DNA of 64,000 bases from contig JAQZAZ010000006.1 in the NCBI GenBank assembly GCA_029239355.1, positions 62,001-126,000 of the forward strand. The letters are read 5' to 3'. A program made the translations under genes and the position numbers. The DNA is from Sphingobacterium sp. (lineage in GTDB: Bacteria > Bacteroidota > Bacteroidia > Sphingobacteriales > Sphingobacteriaceae). Each line of letters opens with the position of its first letter. Positions within the stretch are counted from its first letter, which is position 1. Shown piece after piece: positions 9,153 through 18,537 of this stretch. The notes beneath the pieces are model-generated. The model was not told the origin of the DNA and ran no database searches. It saw nothing but the letters and a program-made list of their open reading frames with translations.

Positions 9153-9635
9153 ATGAATGTTATGAGATATTTTGTAACTGTTATCACTCTGCTTTTTACG
9201 TTTTCTTGTTGCACTGCAAGTTGCAGCAAAGACAATAAAACAACAACGCCTTTAACTAATGGTAATGAAAATAATAACCCTTCAACAATCAAAATGAAAA
9301 TTACTATCGGCACTGCTGTTTTTGCGGCAACATTGAACGACAGTCCAAGTGCATATGCATTCAAAGTTATGTTACCACTTACTATTAATATGATCGAACT
9401 AAATAATAACGAAAAATACTACAATCTGCCAATCAATTTAACGGCAAATTCTTCGATCGGTGGTGATATCAAAACTGGTGATTTAACACTTTACGGAAGC
9501 AGTACGCTGGTTCTCTTTTATAAAAACATCAATACATCATACAGTTATACGAAACTCGGCTACATTGACAATCCTTCAGGACTGGCTACAGCGTTGGGCA
9601 AAGGAAATGTGGTAGTCAAATTTGAAAATAATTAA
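9153..9635 (+). CDS. Cyclophilin-like fold protein with signal peptide
   Basis: 160 residues (start could equally be the Met at 9162). A hydrophobic leader (VITLLFTFSCCTASC) followed by a low-complexity Thr/Asn linker suggests a lipoprotein or exported protein. The remaining ~110 residues match the small bacterial cyclophilin-like family: IKMKITIG, ATLNDSPSAYAFKVMLP, YYNLP, GDIKTGDLTLYGSSTLVLFYK, YTKLGYID. Its biochemical role is unclear; it recurs beside cupins and oxidoreductases in Bacteroidota, as here. Intergenic gaps of 6 and 11 bp place it in the operon. Confidence 0.75.
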   Translation: MNVMRYFVTVITLLFTFSCCTASCSKDNKTTTPLTNGNENNNPSTIKMKITIGTAVFAATLNDSPSAYAFKVMLPLTINMIELNNNEKYYNLPINLTANSSIGGDIKTGDLTLYGSSTLVLFYKNINTSYSYTKLGYIDNPSGLATALGKGNVVVKFENN

Positions 9636-9646
9636 AATAAAATGGG

Positions 9647-10263
9647 ATGAAAAACAATCTTAAGATAATCCCGGTATTGATAGTCACGATAATGAGAACG
9701 GCTTGCAATAATTCTAAAAATGAGCAAGAAATGAATTCAGATAAGACGAAACTGTACGAAATTTTCCCAAAAGGATCAAAAGGACCAAGCGAAAATTTTA
9801 CTGGGAATGCTTACAATATTGGTTTGGTTGATCCTGGCAGCGTATTGACGACAGTCGTTGGAAATGTCTATTTTGAACCAGGTGCAAGAAGTAACTGGCA
9901 CAGTCATCCCGCCGGTCAGATTTTAATCATTACTGACGGAGTGGGATACCATCAGATAGAAGGACAGCCTATCGAAATCATCAAAAAGGTAGCGTAGTAA
10001 AATGTCCATCCAATGTACGCCATTGGCACGGGGCAAGTGAAGATGTGGGTTTACAGCAATTGTATATTATTCCAAACGTTGAAAAAGGAATCGTAAAATG
10101 GGAAGAAGCTGTGACGGATGAGGTATATAAAAGAAATAGGGTTATAAATAGAAATATTGTTCAAAATATCGGTTTTATAGAGTGCAAGCATTTAGGATAC
10201 AAGGCTGTATATAAAAGATTACCGAGGACGCTATGGTTTCGCCTGTTTAAGCGTAACATTTAA
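9647..10263 (+). pseudogene. Cupin domain protein split by a -1 frameshift
   Basis: The first frame (9647-9997) encodes a signal-bearing cupin up to EGQPIEIIKK and then stops. Shifting back one base at AAAAAG (about 9983-9988) restores the family sequence GSVVKCPSNVRHWHGASEDVG...YIIPNVEKGIVKW, in the frame of the ORF at 10045-10263. Metal ligands remain visible on both sides (WHSHP, HWHG). The frame then runs ~38 codons past the usual family end near VTDEVY, so the 3' end may also be altered. This may be a real frameshift, a sequencing error in a short A-run, or, less likely, programmed slippage. Confidence 0.8.
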
Positions 10264-10297
10264 AAAAGTAGTATTCCTTTTCTGGATACTACTTTTT
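10263..10297. terminator. Bidirectional intrinsic terminator
   Basis: A perfect 12-bp inverted repeat AAAAAGTAGTAT / ATACTACTTTTT with an 11-nt loop. It has A-rich and T-rich flanks, so it can work on both strands: it ends the cupin operon (+) and the small ORF whose stop codon lies in the stem (-). Confidence 0.8.
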
Positions 10298-10546
10298 CAT
10301 TTTTGGCTTAGCCAATCGCAATTGGCTAGCCAAAATACCAGCATTCCTTAACTTTGTTTTCACTTCCTTACGCTCCGTTAACAGGCTCTGTACCTCTCCT
10401 TGTGAACGTAAATATTGCCTGAATCTAATGCGTCCTTCATTGTCCCATGTAATAGAAGCAGATCCGTCTATAGTATGATGTGCGGCTGCGCTGCTTATCA
10501 CCACCGTCTTTGATAAACTTTCTATCTCCGTAATGAGAAGCATCAA
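10289..10546 (-). CDS. Small hypothetical protein
   Basis: 85 residues, not recognised. The N-terminal half is Ser/Ala-rich (SKTVVISSAAAHHTIDGSASITW), the C-terminal half basic and helical (RFRQYLRSQGEVQSLLTERKEVKTKLR). No signal peptide or membrane helix is seen. It follows the beta-helix lipoprotein gene by 30 bp on the same strand and ends inside a terminator hairpin, which fits a second gene of that transcript. Confidence 0.45.
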   Translation of the reverse strand: MMLLITEIESLSKTVVISSAAAHHTIDGSASITWDNEGRIRFRQYLRSQGEVQSLLTERKEVKTKLRNAGILASQLRLAKPKMKK

Positions 10547-10576
10547 CTTTTATCCTTTTTTAAAGTTAGGGCTTTG

Positions 10577-12661
10577 TTAGTAATGCAATTCCAAAATAGG
10601 TTTATCGGCAGCCGCCTCCCTACTGCTAAATGACATATCATTTGTAGAAGAAGGAGCCCCAGTATTTAAAAACAGAAATGATGCCTTGCGATCGGTGCCT
10701 GTCAACAGTCTATTAATGGCCCCAGTGACATCAATGGTCTGCATTCCTATACCCGAAACAACGATCTTATCAACGAGCACAGTATCCATTGGTGCATTGT
10801 TCCAGTTTATATTATTTTCCAACCAAGATGTCGTATTGGTTGTGTAAATATGAATCGTCCGTAGTGGCGCTGTATTGGCTCCTGCAACATACATTTTCAA
10901 TTTGGCCGAACTCACCTTAGGCTTAGTGATCATTGCGATATCAAATTTCGCATATGCTTTACGCGCATAAGAGACAGCATCAGATTTGATAACAAGATCA
11001 GTGCTGCCACCATAATTTGTACTGGCATAACTGCCATTGCGTACATATGCATCTGCAAGAGAGCTCCCCGAATTAGCTATAACTGCATGCTGAAAGGCTC
11101 CTACATCGGGATTACCAAAAGGTAATGCATTTCCTGAAAAGTCTTTTCCGCCGTTATTGTAAATGAAAATACCTGCATTACGGACAGGTGAATCGGTGCT
11201 GACATCATAACTTTTAGCCGCATCGAGTCCATTTCCACCAACTGGATTAATAAATTCAGGATCAGTATAGAAATTATTATTACGTATAGTAGTGCCCCAA
11301 TTCAATGCCGTAAATGTATTGGATGGATATAGGCAATTGTTGTTAAACCTTAATCCATTATCTGGCTGGGTAGAAAGGCTGCTTATGGTCGAGTTCGTAT
11401 AGAAAATATTATTTGAAAAAGTCGCATAGGGCTTTCCTGAACTTACCCCATTCATAACATTGAGCAAGCTTGCCGCTGGGTTTGTGATATAGAAAACGTT
11501 ATTGTAGATCTCACGGGAATCGTGTGTTGTTTTTTCAATCAAAAAAAGCTTTTTGAGACGGGTGGTGCCGATATCATTGAAAGAAACATTATAACGTACC
11601 TTAATATTCTTAGCCTGATTCATAAAAAGCATAAATCCACCATTATTATCATGCGAATAATTGTATTCAAAGATATCGCCATCGGTAACCGAATTCGTGT
11701 CATAACCATCTGCATCGAAGGCTACTCCGTCGTTAGCCCCGCCCCCAGTCATACCATATACTTCATTATGCGCCACAAGTGTATTCAAACTACCTATCGT
11801 CCATATACCGGCATAATTTTGTGATCCCGTGTTCATACAGGCCTTGTAGACTGTGTTGTGTGTAATTTGACTTCCCCCAGTTACACCTGACATAACAATA
11901 CCATCGCCATAGATGTATTCGATTAGGTTATTATCGATAATAATATCTTTTGACCGTGCGGACATAGCTCTATCCCCGGTTGTCCTTATGCCTTCAACGG
12001 AACAGTTGGCAACATGGCAACTTTGTACCAAGGCACCATATATTTTCCCGTCTAGGATGATCCCGCCTGAGCTCTTGTTGTAATTAGCCTGCCCATCGAT
12101 CGCGCCATTTACATCATGGACATAACAATTTTTAATGGAAATATTATTAATAGCAGTCCCCGAGGCACTGCCTCCAACCACACGGATACCCGTAGCGGCA
12201 TAACTCATTCCGGCCGGGACGGTATTAGTTAGCTCGAGGTTATTCACTTCGAAATAAGATACTTTATTGAGATAAAGCGCATTGGAACCATTCTTCAATC
12301 CGCCGCCATTGATAATCGGTCGGGCATCACCACCATACTTATCTATAATAATGGGAGCCTCAGTTGTTCCTGAGCTTTTTATATGCAAGGTATCATTCCA
12401 TATCCCACCACTCTTAAACAGGATACGATCACCCGGAGTAAATGTTGAAGCATTAATTTTGGAAAGCGTTTTCCATGCTGCTGTCATACTGGTACCTGTA
12501 CTATCGTCATGTCCGGCGGGATCTACATAATAAGTGTTACCGATATTTGCCGCATTTGCCTTCATCTTTTGATTAGCTGATGCCAGTGGATCAAGTTGTA
12601 CCGTTTCTTTGCAACTCAATAAGCCCACGATTCCGATAGAAATCATACTTAATTTTCTCAT
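10577..12661 (-). CDS. Secreted parallel beta-helix lipoprotein with C-terminal DNRLRE domain
   Basis: 694 residues. A lipoprotein signal ends GLLSC|KE. Residues ~40-520 form a right-handed beta-helix: the opening YYVDPAGHDDSTGTS and AAWKTLSKIN is the usual start of polysaccharide-lyase-like proteins, followed by many 'NN.I....DGI..' rungs. Residues ~535-694 form a DNRLRE-type beta-sandwich (DAYVRNGSYASTNYG...LVIKSD, ending KPILELHY), a module often attached to secreted glycan-active proteins. The likely role is binding or cleaving an extracellular acidic polysaccharide; the catalytic residues cannot be fixed by eye. Confidence 0.75.
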   Translation of the reverse strand: MRKLSMISIGIVGLLSCKETVQLDPLASANQKMKANAANIGNTYYVDPAGHDDSTGTSMTAAWKTLSKINASTFTPGDRILFKSGGIWNDTLHIKSSGTTEAPIIIDKYGGDARPIINGGGLKNGSNALYLNKVSYFEVNNLELTNTVPAGMSYAATGIRVVGGSASGTAINNISIKNCYVHDVNGAIDGQANYNKSSGGIILDGKIYGALVQSCHVANCSVEGIRTTGDRAMSARSKDIIIDNNLIEYIYGDGIVMSGVTGGSQITHNTVYKACMNTGSQNYAGIWTIGSLNTLVAHNEVYGMTGGGANDGVAFDADGYDTNSVTDGDIFEYNYSHDNNGGFMLFMNQAKNIKVRYNVSFNDIGTTRLKKLFLIEKTTHDSREIYNNVFYITNPAASLLNVMNGVSSGKPYATFSNNIFYTNSTISSLSTQPDNGLRFNNNCLYPSNTFTALNWGTTIRNNNFYTDPEFINPVGGNGLDAAKSYDVSTDSPVRNAGIFIYNNGGKDFSGNALPFGNPDVGAFQHAVIANSGSSLADAYVRNGSYASTNYGGSTDLVIKSDAVSYARKAYAKFDIAMITKPKVSSAKLKMYVAGANTAPLRTIHIYTTNTTSWLENNINWNNAPMDTVLVDKIVVSGIGMQTIDVTGAINRLLTGTDRKASFLFLNTGAPSSTNDMSFSSREAAADKPILELHY

Positions 12662-12918
12662 AATTTTGTATTTGTTTTATAATTGTTTTTGTTTGCGGCG
12701 AATTCAATATTCTACACTCCCAGTGACGATTAGTAATATTTGATTTAATTAATAACATTAAGTTATAAACAGTTTATTCACCATATGGGGTAAAATCAGA
12801 AATAAAAAGGGGTAATATCTTAAAGGGCCTCCTTAGTTTTAATTTAAATGATCTAAGCAAGATTATCGTTATCTGGCAGTTAGTTGATACTAGATATGCT
12901 GCTATTTTAAACACAATT

Positions 12919-13473
12919 TTCTGGTTAGGTTGGCGGTGTGTCATTGGTCTTGGTGCATCATCTCAAACAGCCAAGAACTTAATAGCTACAAAAGAAGCTG
13001 TTTTAAATTTACCTTCAGTAAATGAAGCAGAGGCTGTAAACCGGCTTGCTAAAACCACAGGTTCTCATCCTGTTTCGCAAACTAAAATATTAAAGGGATA
13101 TTGCTTCGAAGAAAATAAATTTGAAATTGCAGGATTAACAAGGTTACCTTCCGAAACCGTCAATGCCCCTAGGGTGAGCGAATGCCCAGTACAAATGGAA
13201 GCTGCTGTCAGAGCGATTCATAAATTGGCAGCGGATGAAAGTATAGAACAGGGAAAAATTATCACGTTTGAACTAAAAATAAACAGGATATATTTGGATA
13301 CATCAATTATTATGGATAGTAAACCCAACAGAGTTGATCCCGACAAGTGGAAACCTTTGATTATGAGCTTCCAAGAGTTTTATACGCTTGGAAATAAGGT
13401 ACGTGAATCAACTCTTGCAGAAATCCCTGAACATATGTATTATACACAACATAGGGACTTGTTGAAAGAGTAA
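12919..13473 (+). pseudogene. Flavin reductase family protein, 5'-truncated remnant
   Basis: The frame is open from ~12769 to 13473 but has no suitable start. From FWLGWRCVIGLGASS onward it reads as the flavin reductase/flavoredoxin family (FMN-binding split barrel): ATKEAVLNLPSV, AVNRLAKTTG, SECPVQMEA, NPNRV-like 'KPNRVDPDKWKPLIMSF', and the C-terminal 'PEHMYYTQHRD'. The usual first ~30 residues upstream (the FGTPVVL...SS region) are not recognisable. The ORF track shows only the last 99 codons (GTG start). It abuts the LigD remnant, consistent with a deletion junction. Confidence 0.7.
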
Positions 13474-13475
13474 AG

Positions 13476-14011
13476 CTCCGCGTCATTGAAACGGATAAAT
13501 TGCCTTTTGTGAACGAGATGCTTGATACAAAAGATGCTAAAACGCACTGGACTAAGCCGCTGCTTGTGGCCAATTTTGAATCTGCCACCCTGACCAAGAC
13601 TGGAAGGATCCGCAAACCAGCTACTTTCTTGGGCTGGCGATTGGATAAAAAAAATCAACAGGTGGTCCGCGAAGTCCCAAAATCCACTGTAGCCATCGAT
13701 GCTGATGCTATAAAAGACCAGTCTGTAGTAACTACAGAACGTACGCGACAAAGGCGAACTCGCAAACCCAAATTGTTAAATAAGATAGCAAATGGAAGCG
13801 TGTTGATGAATCCTTTGAAGGATCTGTCGTAACGGATGTCCCGATGAAACATTGCAACCTGCAGTTCCATGATATTGACAGAGAGCTTTGGAGGAATGTG
13901 ACCAAAGGTGATTTAACCCTTTAATACAAGAAGGTAGCGCCTTATATATTACCAGATAAGAAAATTGCCGTAGCCAACAACAGCTTTCTAGAAGCGATAT
14001 TGCAACAATAA
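13476..14011 (+). pseudogene. ligD: LigD (NHEJ ATP-dependent DNA ligase) internal remnant
   Basis: The frame 13476-13832 reads as the end of a LigD ligase/OB domain: AHW-like 'KTHWTKPLLVANFESATLTK', then TGRIRKPATFLGWRLDKK. After a frame change near 13830 it continues as the start of the primase-polymerase domain: RELWRNVTKGDLTL, an in-frame TAA, then YKKVAPYILPDK. So at least one frameshift and one nonsense codon are present, and the catalytic ligase core and most of the polymerase domain are missing. LigD acts with Ku in non-homologous end joining; this copy cannot be functional. Confidence 0.8.
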
Positions 14012-14043
14012 AAAAGGCCGAGTCCTTCATACTCGACCTTAAA
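14012..14043 (+). terminator. Intrinsic-terminator-like hairpin after the LigD remnant
   Basis: AAGGCCGAGT / ACTCGACCTT with a 7-nt loop (one mismatch), starting directly at the stop codon of the LigD remnant. It probably was the terminator of the lost genes or is shared with neighbours. Confidence 0.6.
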
Positions 14044-14198
14044 AAACTAATCTAGCCCTCCCATAATCCTTAACTTCTATTTATTGGACAATATTTTATT
14101 GCGATAGTTTAACAGATATTGTAAATAGTGAATCGAGGACTTGACAGATGGGCACTTGGATATCGTGCTTTACTATGACAGGCGATCTTACCGCAGGT

Positions 14199-14432
14199 CT
14201 ATCCTTTGATTTTTCTGATATTTGCTTCTACAAATTGGCCTTGCAAATCGAATAGTAAACTATCGCTACCCAGAATATCAATTCGGTAAATATTATACTC
14301 TTTTTCAATACCTTGAATCAGACTTGCAGGGTGATTTTTGATAATGTAAGATAGAATATTTCTTCTGATATCTTGGGCTGACAATGTTCCTTCCGCTCCT
14401 CTTATTAAATTCCAATTAGTCATATAACTCAA
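14199..14432 (-). CDS. Small protein resembling a single PepSY-like domain
   Basis: 77 residues without a signal peptide. The pattern 'RRNILSYIIKNHPASLIQGIEKEYNIYRIDILGSDSLLFDLQGQFVEANI' resembles one PepSY-like (beta-lactamase-inhibitor-like) repeat, in which a helix is followed by beta strands ending 'L.FD..G.f'. Normal members are secreted and carry two such repeats, so this could be a trimmed relative. The assignment is by eye only. Confidence 0.45.
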   Translation of the reverse strand: MSYMTNWNLIRGAEGTLSAQDIRRNILSYIIKNHPASLIQGIEKEYNIYRIDILGSDSLLFDLQGQFVEANIRKIKG

Positions 14433-14847
14433 TTTTAATTTTTAAATATTGTGATTACCTAAGCTAGATAGCAATGTAGGAAAGAATTAGGAAAGCTTCT
14501 TCTGTTTTGGAATAGGCCTTCAGGCGTGTCTTGGCTATTGTTCGGGCCTTGCCATAACTACCTTGTTAATAAGACAAATATTAGCTACCTGTTTTTAATT
14601 CCACTTAAAGTCTGTCTTAAAATTCTAAGATATGATTGCTCCTTGGTGAATTCAACAGTAGGAAAACGTTTCTTGAAATCTTTGTCTTACTCGTAATCAG
14701 TTTTAATAACACAATTCTAGTTGGGAAATGAATATAAGCCTACTATCAAAAGAACGCTTACAGCACGGATAAAAACAGTTAAGGTGAAACTAAAAGCCTT
14801 TTGATTCCACAAGCGGCTTTTAGTTCTTCTAATAGTATACGTACCAG
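14433..14847. other. Intergenic stretch with a possible gene remnant
   Basis: About 415 bp. On the minus strand a short open segment (~14475-14560) reads YGKARTIAKTRLKAYSKTEEAFLIL and then stops; it looks coding in composition but has no start and no family I recognise. The rest shows nothing. It fits the decayed character of the adjoining region. Confidence 0.3.
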
Positions 14848-15360
14848 CTAATATTGTTCAAGATAAGTGGTAGAAACCACCTTATTCATCTTTCTTTGTT
14901 TAAGGAACTGAAAAATAGATCCGATGATAAAAAGTACAAAAAGAATCAGGAGTGTCTGCGCGATTATTGGATCTTTGCTATCGCTGGCCAAAGGATCTGC
15001 AATCGGGATGCGGGTAAAGGTCTCATTCACTGTCGGTACAAGTGATAGAAAAAAACTAAATGATAGTAAGAAGTTTTCAAAATATCTCGCTCTGAGACTA
15101 GCCTTTTTGCGCGAAAAGAGAAAATATGCTATCGCAACCAAAAGAATGATAAAGAGCGAAAACACATGCCCAGCATTGAAACCTCCATGCTTTGAAATAC
15201 CCAAAGCCGATAGTGAGGTCACAATGGTTGCATAAAAATATACCCTTCCAGACAAGGCGGCGAGATTGATTTTGCCATATCTGATAAATCCTGCTACTGC
15301 AGCTACAATTGCTAAAATACCGAGGATGGTATGAAAGATTCCTACACTTGATAAACTCAT
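14848..15360 (-). CDS. Multi-pass membrane protein of unknown function
   Basis: 170 residues with about four or five hydrophobic segments (roughly 5-26, 40-55, 64-85, 97-112 and 132-152), separated by short polar loops with a conserved-looking motif SKHGGFNAGHVFS. The layout resembles small DUF2306-like membrane proteins of Bacteroidota, but this is a guess. No neighbours are co-oriented closely enough to suggest a role. Confidence 0.6.
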   Translation of the reverse strand: MSLSSVGIFHTILGILAIVAAVAGFIRYGKINLAALSGRVYFYATIVTSLSALGISKHGGFNAGHVFSLFIILLVAIAYFLFSRKKASLRARYFENFLLSFSFFLSLVPTVNETFTRIPIADPLASDSKDPIIAQTLLILFVLFIIGSIFQFLKQRKMNKVVSTTYLEQY

Positions 15361-15460
15361 TTTTTTACAATTTAATAATACACCAATGAATAAAGCGGCT
15401 TTGCCTAAACCGCACTGTGCCCACTATGCCATTCCTCTCTCCAAAATATAGCGAGAAATA

Positions 15461-15583
15461 ATGCCCTGGAAGGAACACTACAAATTTGCATCGGAAAGAT
15501 TAAAGAGACTTGGGGATTTGGTTCAACTATTTGAGATTTTGGCTCAAAAAACTTTTACGCAGTCGCTGGAAATGCGCAGCTAA
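15461..15583 (+). CDS. Short ORF (40 aa), possible truncated small regulator
   Basis: Too short for the ORF track. It starts MPWKEHYKFASERLKRLGDLVQ and ends SLEMRS. The pattern 'RL..L..L...F.ILA...F..SLEM' resembles the N-terminal part of small helix-turn-helix-like proteins common in this phylum, cut off before the second half. It may be a remnant. The rest of the 15361-15664 gap shows nothing beyond likely upstream sequence of the minus-strand membrane protein. Confidence 0.25.
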   Translation: MPWKEHYKFASERLKRLGDLVQLFEILAQKTFTQSLEMRS

Positions 15584-15664
15584 AAAAATCTTAAAAAGCG
15601 GAATACCTACTGCTGATGTGCCCAGTCAGCTATGGTATGACACACTTTTTAATTACCTATCGGT

Positions 15665-16519
15665 TTATACTCCTTTCTGCTGTTGCCTGTAAGCGGTAGG
15701 GCTAACATGATATTTATCGCCAAAGCTTTTAGTAAAAGTGGCCAGGTCATTAAAACCGCAATCAAAGGCAATATCACTGACACGTTTATCTGTTATTGCG
15801 AGCAATTCGGCAGCTTTTTCCAATTTTTTGGTTCGGATATAACTGCCGGGGCTATCGTTATATAATTTTGTGAATTCGCGTTTAAAAGATGAAACACTAA
15901 GATTATTTAGCTCAGCCAATTGATCAATCGTTAGCTGGGAAAATAAATTTGCTTCAATAACTTGCTTGAATGAATAGCTCATTGGCGAAAATAACTGTGA
16001 CAAAATCAATTGAATTGCTTCAGCGTTCTGGGACTGTCCCAGCAATAAGATGATTTCTTTCAATTTAAGCACCAATATATCTTCATTTACAAGCACAGGG
16101 TTTTCAAAATAGAAGAGCAACCCTTCTATATACTTTTGGACCAGAAAATCATTGCTTATTTTTTCATTTGATTTATTTGAAATAAGATGCTTAGGCTTTT
16201 GAAACAGTGCAGGCAGTTCGCGGTCATAGATCCGCTTCAGGATATCAGGATAAAAGGTAACGATAATGACCTGACAGCCTTGTCCCGCTTTAGCATTGTG
16301 GATTTGATTTCCAGAACCGACGCAATTGAGCAGTAAAGCGTAATTCGTAGGAAAGTCAGTTTGTTCATCGTTTCGTTGATAGCGAAACTCTCCTTCTAAA
16401 ACATATAGAAAACAGGCTTGCTCAGCAATAGGGAAGTCATACCTAAAGGGTGCAGACAGATCAATTTTCTGGATCAATGGTTTACCAAACAGTTCGTATT
16501 TTTTATAATCATTCAGCAT
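15665..16519 (-). CDS. AraC family transcriptional regulator
   Basis: 284 residues from the Met MLNDYKKYELF at 16519; the ORF-track start 20 codons upstream adds an unlikely Arg/His-rich leader. The N-terminal AraC-type ligand domain is followed by a C-terminal double HTH: 'QLTIDQLAELNNLSVSSFKREFTKLY' and 'RVSDIAFDCGFNDLATFTKSF...YHVSPTAYRQQ'. It lies ~137 bp downstream of the GH2 gene on the same strand and might respond to its substrate, but no operator was found that proves a link. Confidence 0.85.
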   Translation of the reverse strand: MLNDYKKYELFGKPLIQKIDLSAPFRYDFPIAEQACFLYVLEGEFRYQRNDEQTDFPTNYALLLNCVGSGNQIHNAKAGQGCQVIIVTFYPDILKRIYDRELPALFQKPKHLISNKSNEKISNDFLVQKYIEGLLFYFENPVLVNEDILVLKLKEIILLLGQSQNAEAIQLILSQLFSPMSYSFKQVIEANLFSQLTIDQLAELNNLSVSSFKREFTKLYNDSPGSYIRTKKLEKAAELLAITDKRVSDIAFDCGFNDLATFTKSFGDKYHVSPTAYRQQQKGV

Positions 16520-16656
16520 CGTCGTAAATTTACGGATTAATTCTGATCCATGCTGATTGGATCGAGTTGCTAAGCACACGGCCGGTTCAAACTGTTCTGA
16601 TCAAGGGACAAAATAGAATCAAGAGATATCCATTACAGCACCCTTGACTCCAATTT

Positions 16657-18537
16657 CTATTCCACTGGATATTCTCTCAAGATTGAACTTATTTTCTTCT
16701 TTTTGCCGATATTTTCGCTGCTCTTGATAATTTCCTCGTTTATCCATTTGATTTTATTCAGATCCATTTTTTCGACCTTGCGATCATAAGTGACCAGCCC
16801 ATTGATTTCATGCTCCACATCTGAAGTCTGCGTATAAATAGCCGAGCTTAACCCCCTGTAAATCATACGTTGTTCAATTTCATTGAGCAAGTAAATATAA
16901 GTATCTGTCAATACATCCTTATTGATCAATATTTCGTAGGCATTATTAGGTACAGGCCATAAGTGATTGCGTACAAAAAGACCTTTTCCTCCAAATTCAC
17001 CTAAAGATGCGGCGCGGTGTGCATCCGGTTTGGGGAAAGCTTTATCTTCCATTTTTCCGTAATGGTGCATGTCTACAAAATCACCATTGCCAGGATCACC
17101 TTGTGCTGGCCTATAACCCGGTGCATAATTAAATCCCGAGTTGCCATTAACCAGCCTTGAGGGGTCATATTCCTTGGTCCATTGGGTGATATCCGGCACT
17201 TCAAAGGCGCCCCAGTTTTCATTGAAAGGCACCCAGGTAACAATAGAAGGCACACTGACCAGCTGATCCATCATCTGTTTAAGTTCGGTCCGGAACTGCT
17301 TCCGTACAGCGACAGAATCGGTATCATCTGGATACCATAAATTTGGCATATCCTGCCAGACCATTAATCCCAACCGATCGCAATGATAATACCAGCGCAT
17401 GGGTTCGACTTTGATATGCTTACGGATGACATTAAAGCCAGCCCGTTTTGCAAGCTGGATGTCGTAAAGTAGAGCTTCCTCTGTCGGTGCTGTAAATATT
17501 CCATCCGGCCAATAGCCCTGGTCTAACAACCCAATCTGAAATTGGAACTTTCCATTTAACAAGGGTCTGTTTATACCGTCGACCTTCCCGATATTAATGG
17601 AGCGCATCGCAAAGTAAGAGTCTACCCGATCCACTGTTTGCCCCCGTCTATCTTTCAGTTCTACGTTCAGCTGGTATAGAAAAGGGTCGTCCGGGCTCCA
17701 TAGATGAGGACTGCTGATCGGGAGAAAAAAAGTTTCATCAGCCTTTCCTTGTGCTTTAGCAACCTCCTGTTGTCCATCATTTGCCCTGGCAACAATCGTC
17801 AGGTTTTTACCTTGCGCGCAGGCTGTAATCTGTAATCTATTATTTTTTAGGTCGGGAATCAGCTTGAGCCAAGTTACATGCTTTTGCGCTACAGGTTCCA
17901 TCCAGACCGTTTGCCAAATACCCGAACTAAAGGTGTAGTCTCCCTTATCACCATTCTTTCCGGAGGGCATTTTACCATCATTTGGATCATAAGCTCCCAC
18001 GATGAGGCTGTTGTCGCCAGGTTTTAAAAAGTCCGAAATATCAAAACTAAATGCACTATATCCCCCCGTATGGTTGCCCACCTTTAGGCCATTGATATAT
18101 ACGCTAGCATAGTGATCTACCGCACCAAAATGTAATAAGACACGTCGCCCCTTCCATGTCGGTGGTATCACAAGAGTTCGTCTATACCATAAGAATTTTT
18201 CGGCGCTTCGGGCAATTCCGGACAGTTCTGCTTCCGGAACAAAGGGTACCCGGATCTTTTCTGTCTTTGCAGGAAAAGCTGGTGGGGTATCGGCTGTTCT
18301 TGGATCTGTATGTGTAGTGCCACCAATATAGTCCCATATCCCATTGAGGTTTTGCCACTCAGTGCGCTTCATCTGTGGACGAGGATATTCAGGGAGTGGT
18401 ATTTCCGCTGTCAATGCATGCGCAGTCCAGGCTGTAGGAAGTGTAAAGTCGGCCAAAGACTGTGCTTTTAAAACATTCGTAAATAACCACGACATTAATG
18501 TCAACATGAACAGACTAAATTTTGTTAGGTTTATCAT
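16657..18537 (-). CDS. Glycoside hydrolase family 2 enzyme (beta-glucuronidase/galactosidase type)
   Basis: 626 residues with a signal peptide (cut after LKAQ). Order: sugar-binding jelly roll (~45-215; [32 protein letters not shown]), immunoglobulin-like domain (~218-310), TIM barrel (~315-600). The catalytic acid/base is Glu440 in VPFNENWG and the nucleophile is Glu514 in SLGEFGG. GH2 retaining enzymes remove beta-linked galactose, glucuronate or mannose; the exact sugar cannot be read. The length is short compared with lacZ types (~1000) and close to beta-glucuronidase types. It is probably periplasmic. Confidence 0.87.
   Translation of the reverse strand: MINLTKFSLFMLTLMSWLFTNVLKAQSLADFTLPTAWTAHALTAEIPLPEYPRPQMKRTEWQNLNGIWDYIGGTTHTDPRTADTPPAFPAKTEKIRVPFVPEAELSGIARSAEKFLWYRRTLVIPPTWKGRRVLLHFGAVDHYASVYINGLKVGNHTGGYSAFSFDISDFLKPGDNSLIVGAYDPNDGKMPSGKNGDKGDYTFSSGIWQTVWMEPVAQKHVTWLKLIPDLKNNRLQITACAQGKNLTIVARANDGQQEVAKAQGKADETFFLPISSPHLWSPDDPFLYQLNVELKDRRGQTVDRVDSYFAMRSINIGKVDGINRPLLNGKFQFQIGLLDQGYWPDGIFTAPTEEALLYDIQLAKRAGFNVIRKHIKVEPMRWYYHCDRLGLMVWQDMPNLWYPDDTDSVAVRKQFRTELKQMMDQLVSVPSIVTWVPFNENWGAFEVPDITQWTKEYDPSRLVNGNSGFNYAPGYRPAQGDPGNGDFVDMHHYGKMEDKAFPKPDAHRAASLGEFGGKGLFVRNHLWPVPNNAYEILINKDVLTDTYIYLLNEIEQRMIYRGLSSAIYTQTSDVEHEINGLVTYDRKVEKMDLNKIKWINEEIIKSSENIGKKKKISSILREYPVE

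Noticed and set aside
9975-10000. Programmed -1 frameshifting in the cupin gene as the main explanation
   Set aside because: The heptamer is C AAA AAG, not A AAA AAG, no downstream hairpin is evident, and the 3' end of the gene also looks altered; mutation or sequencing error is simpler.
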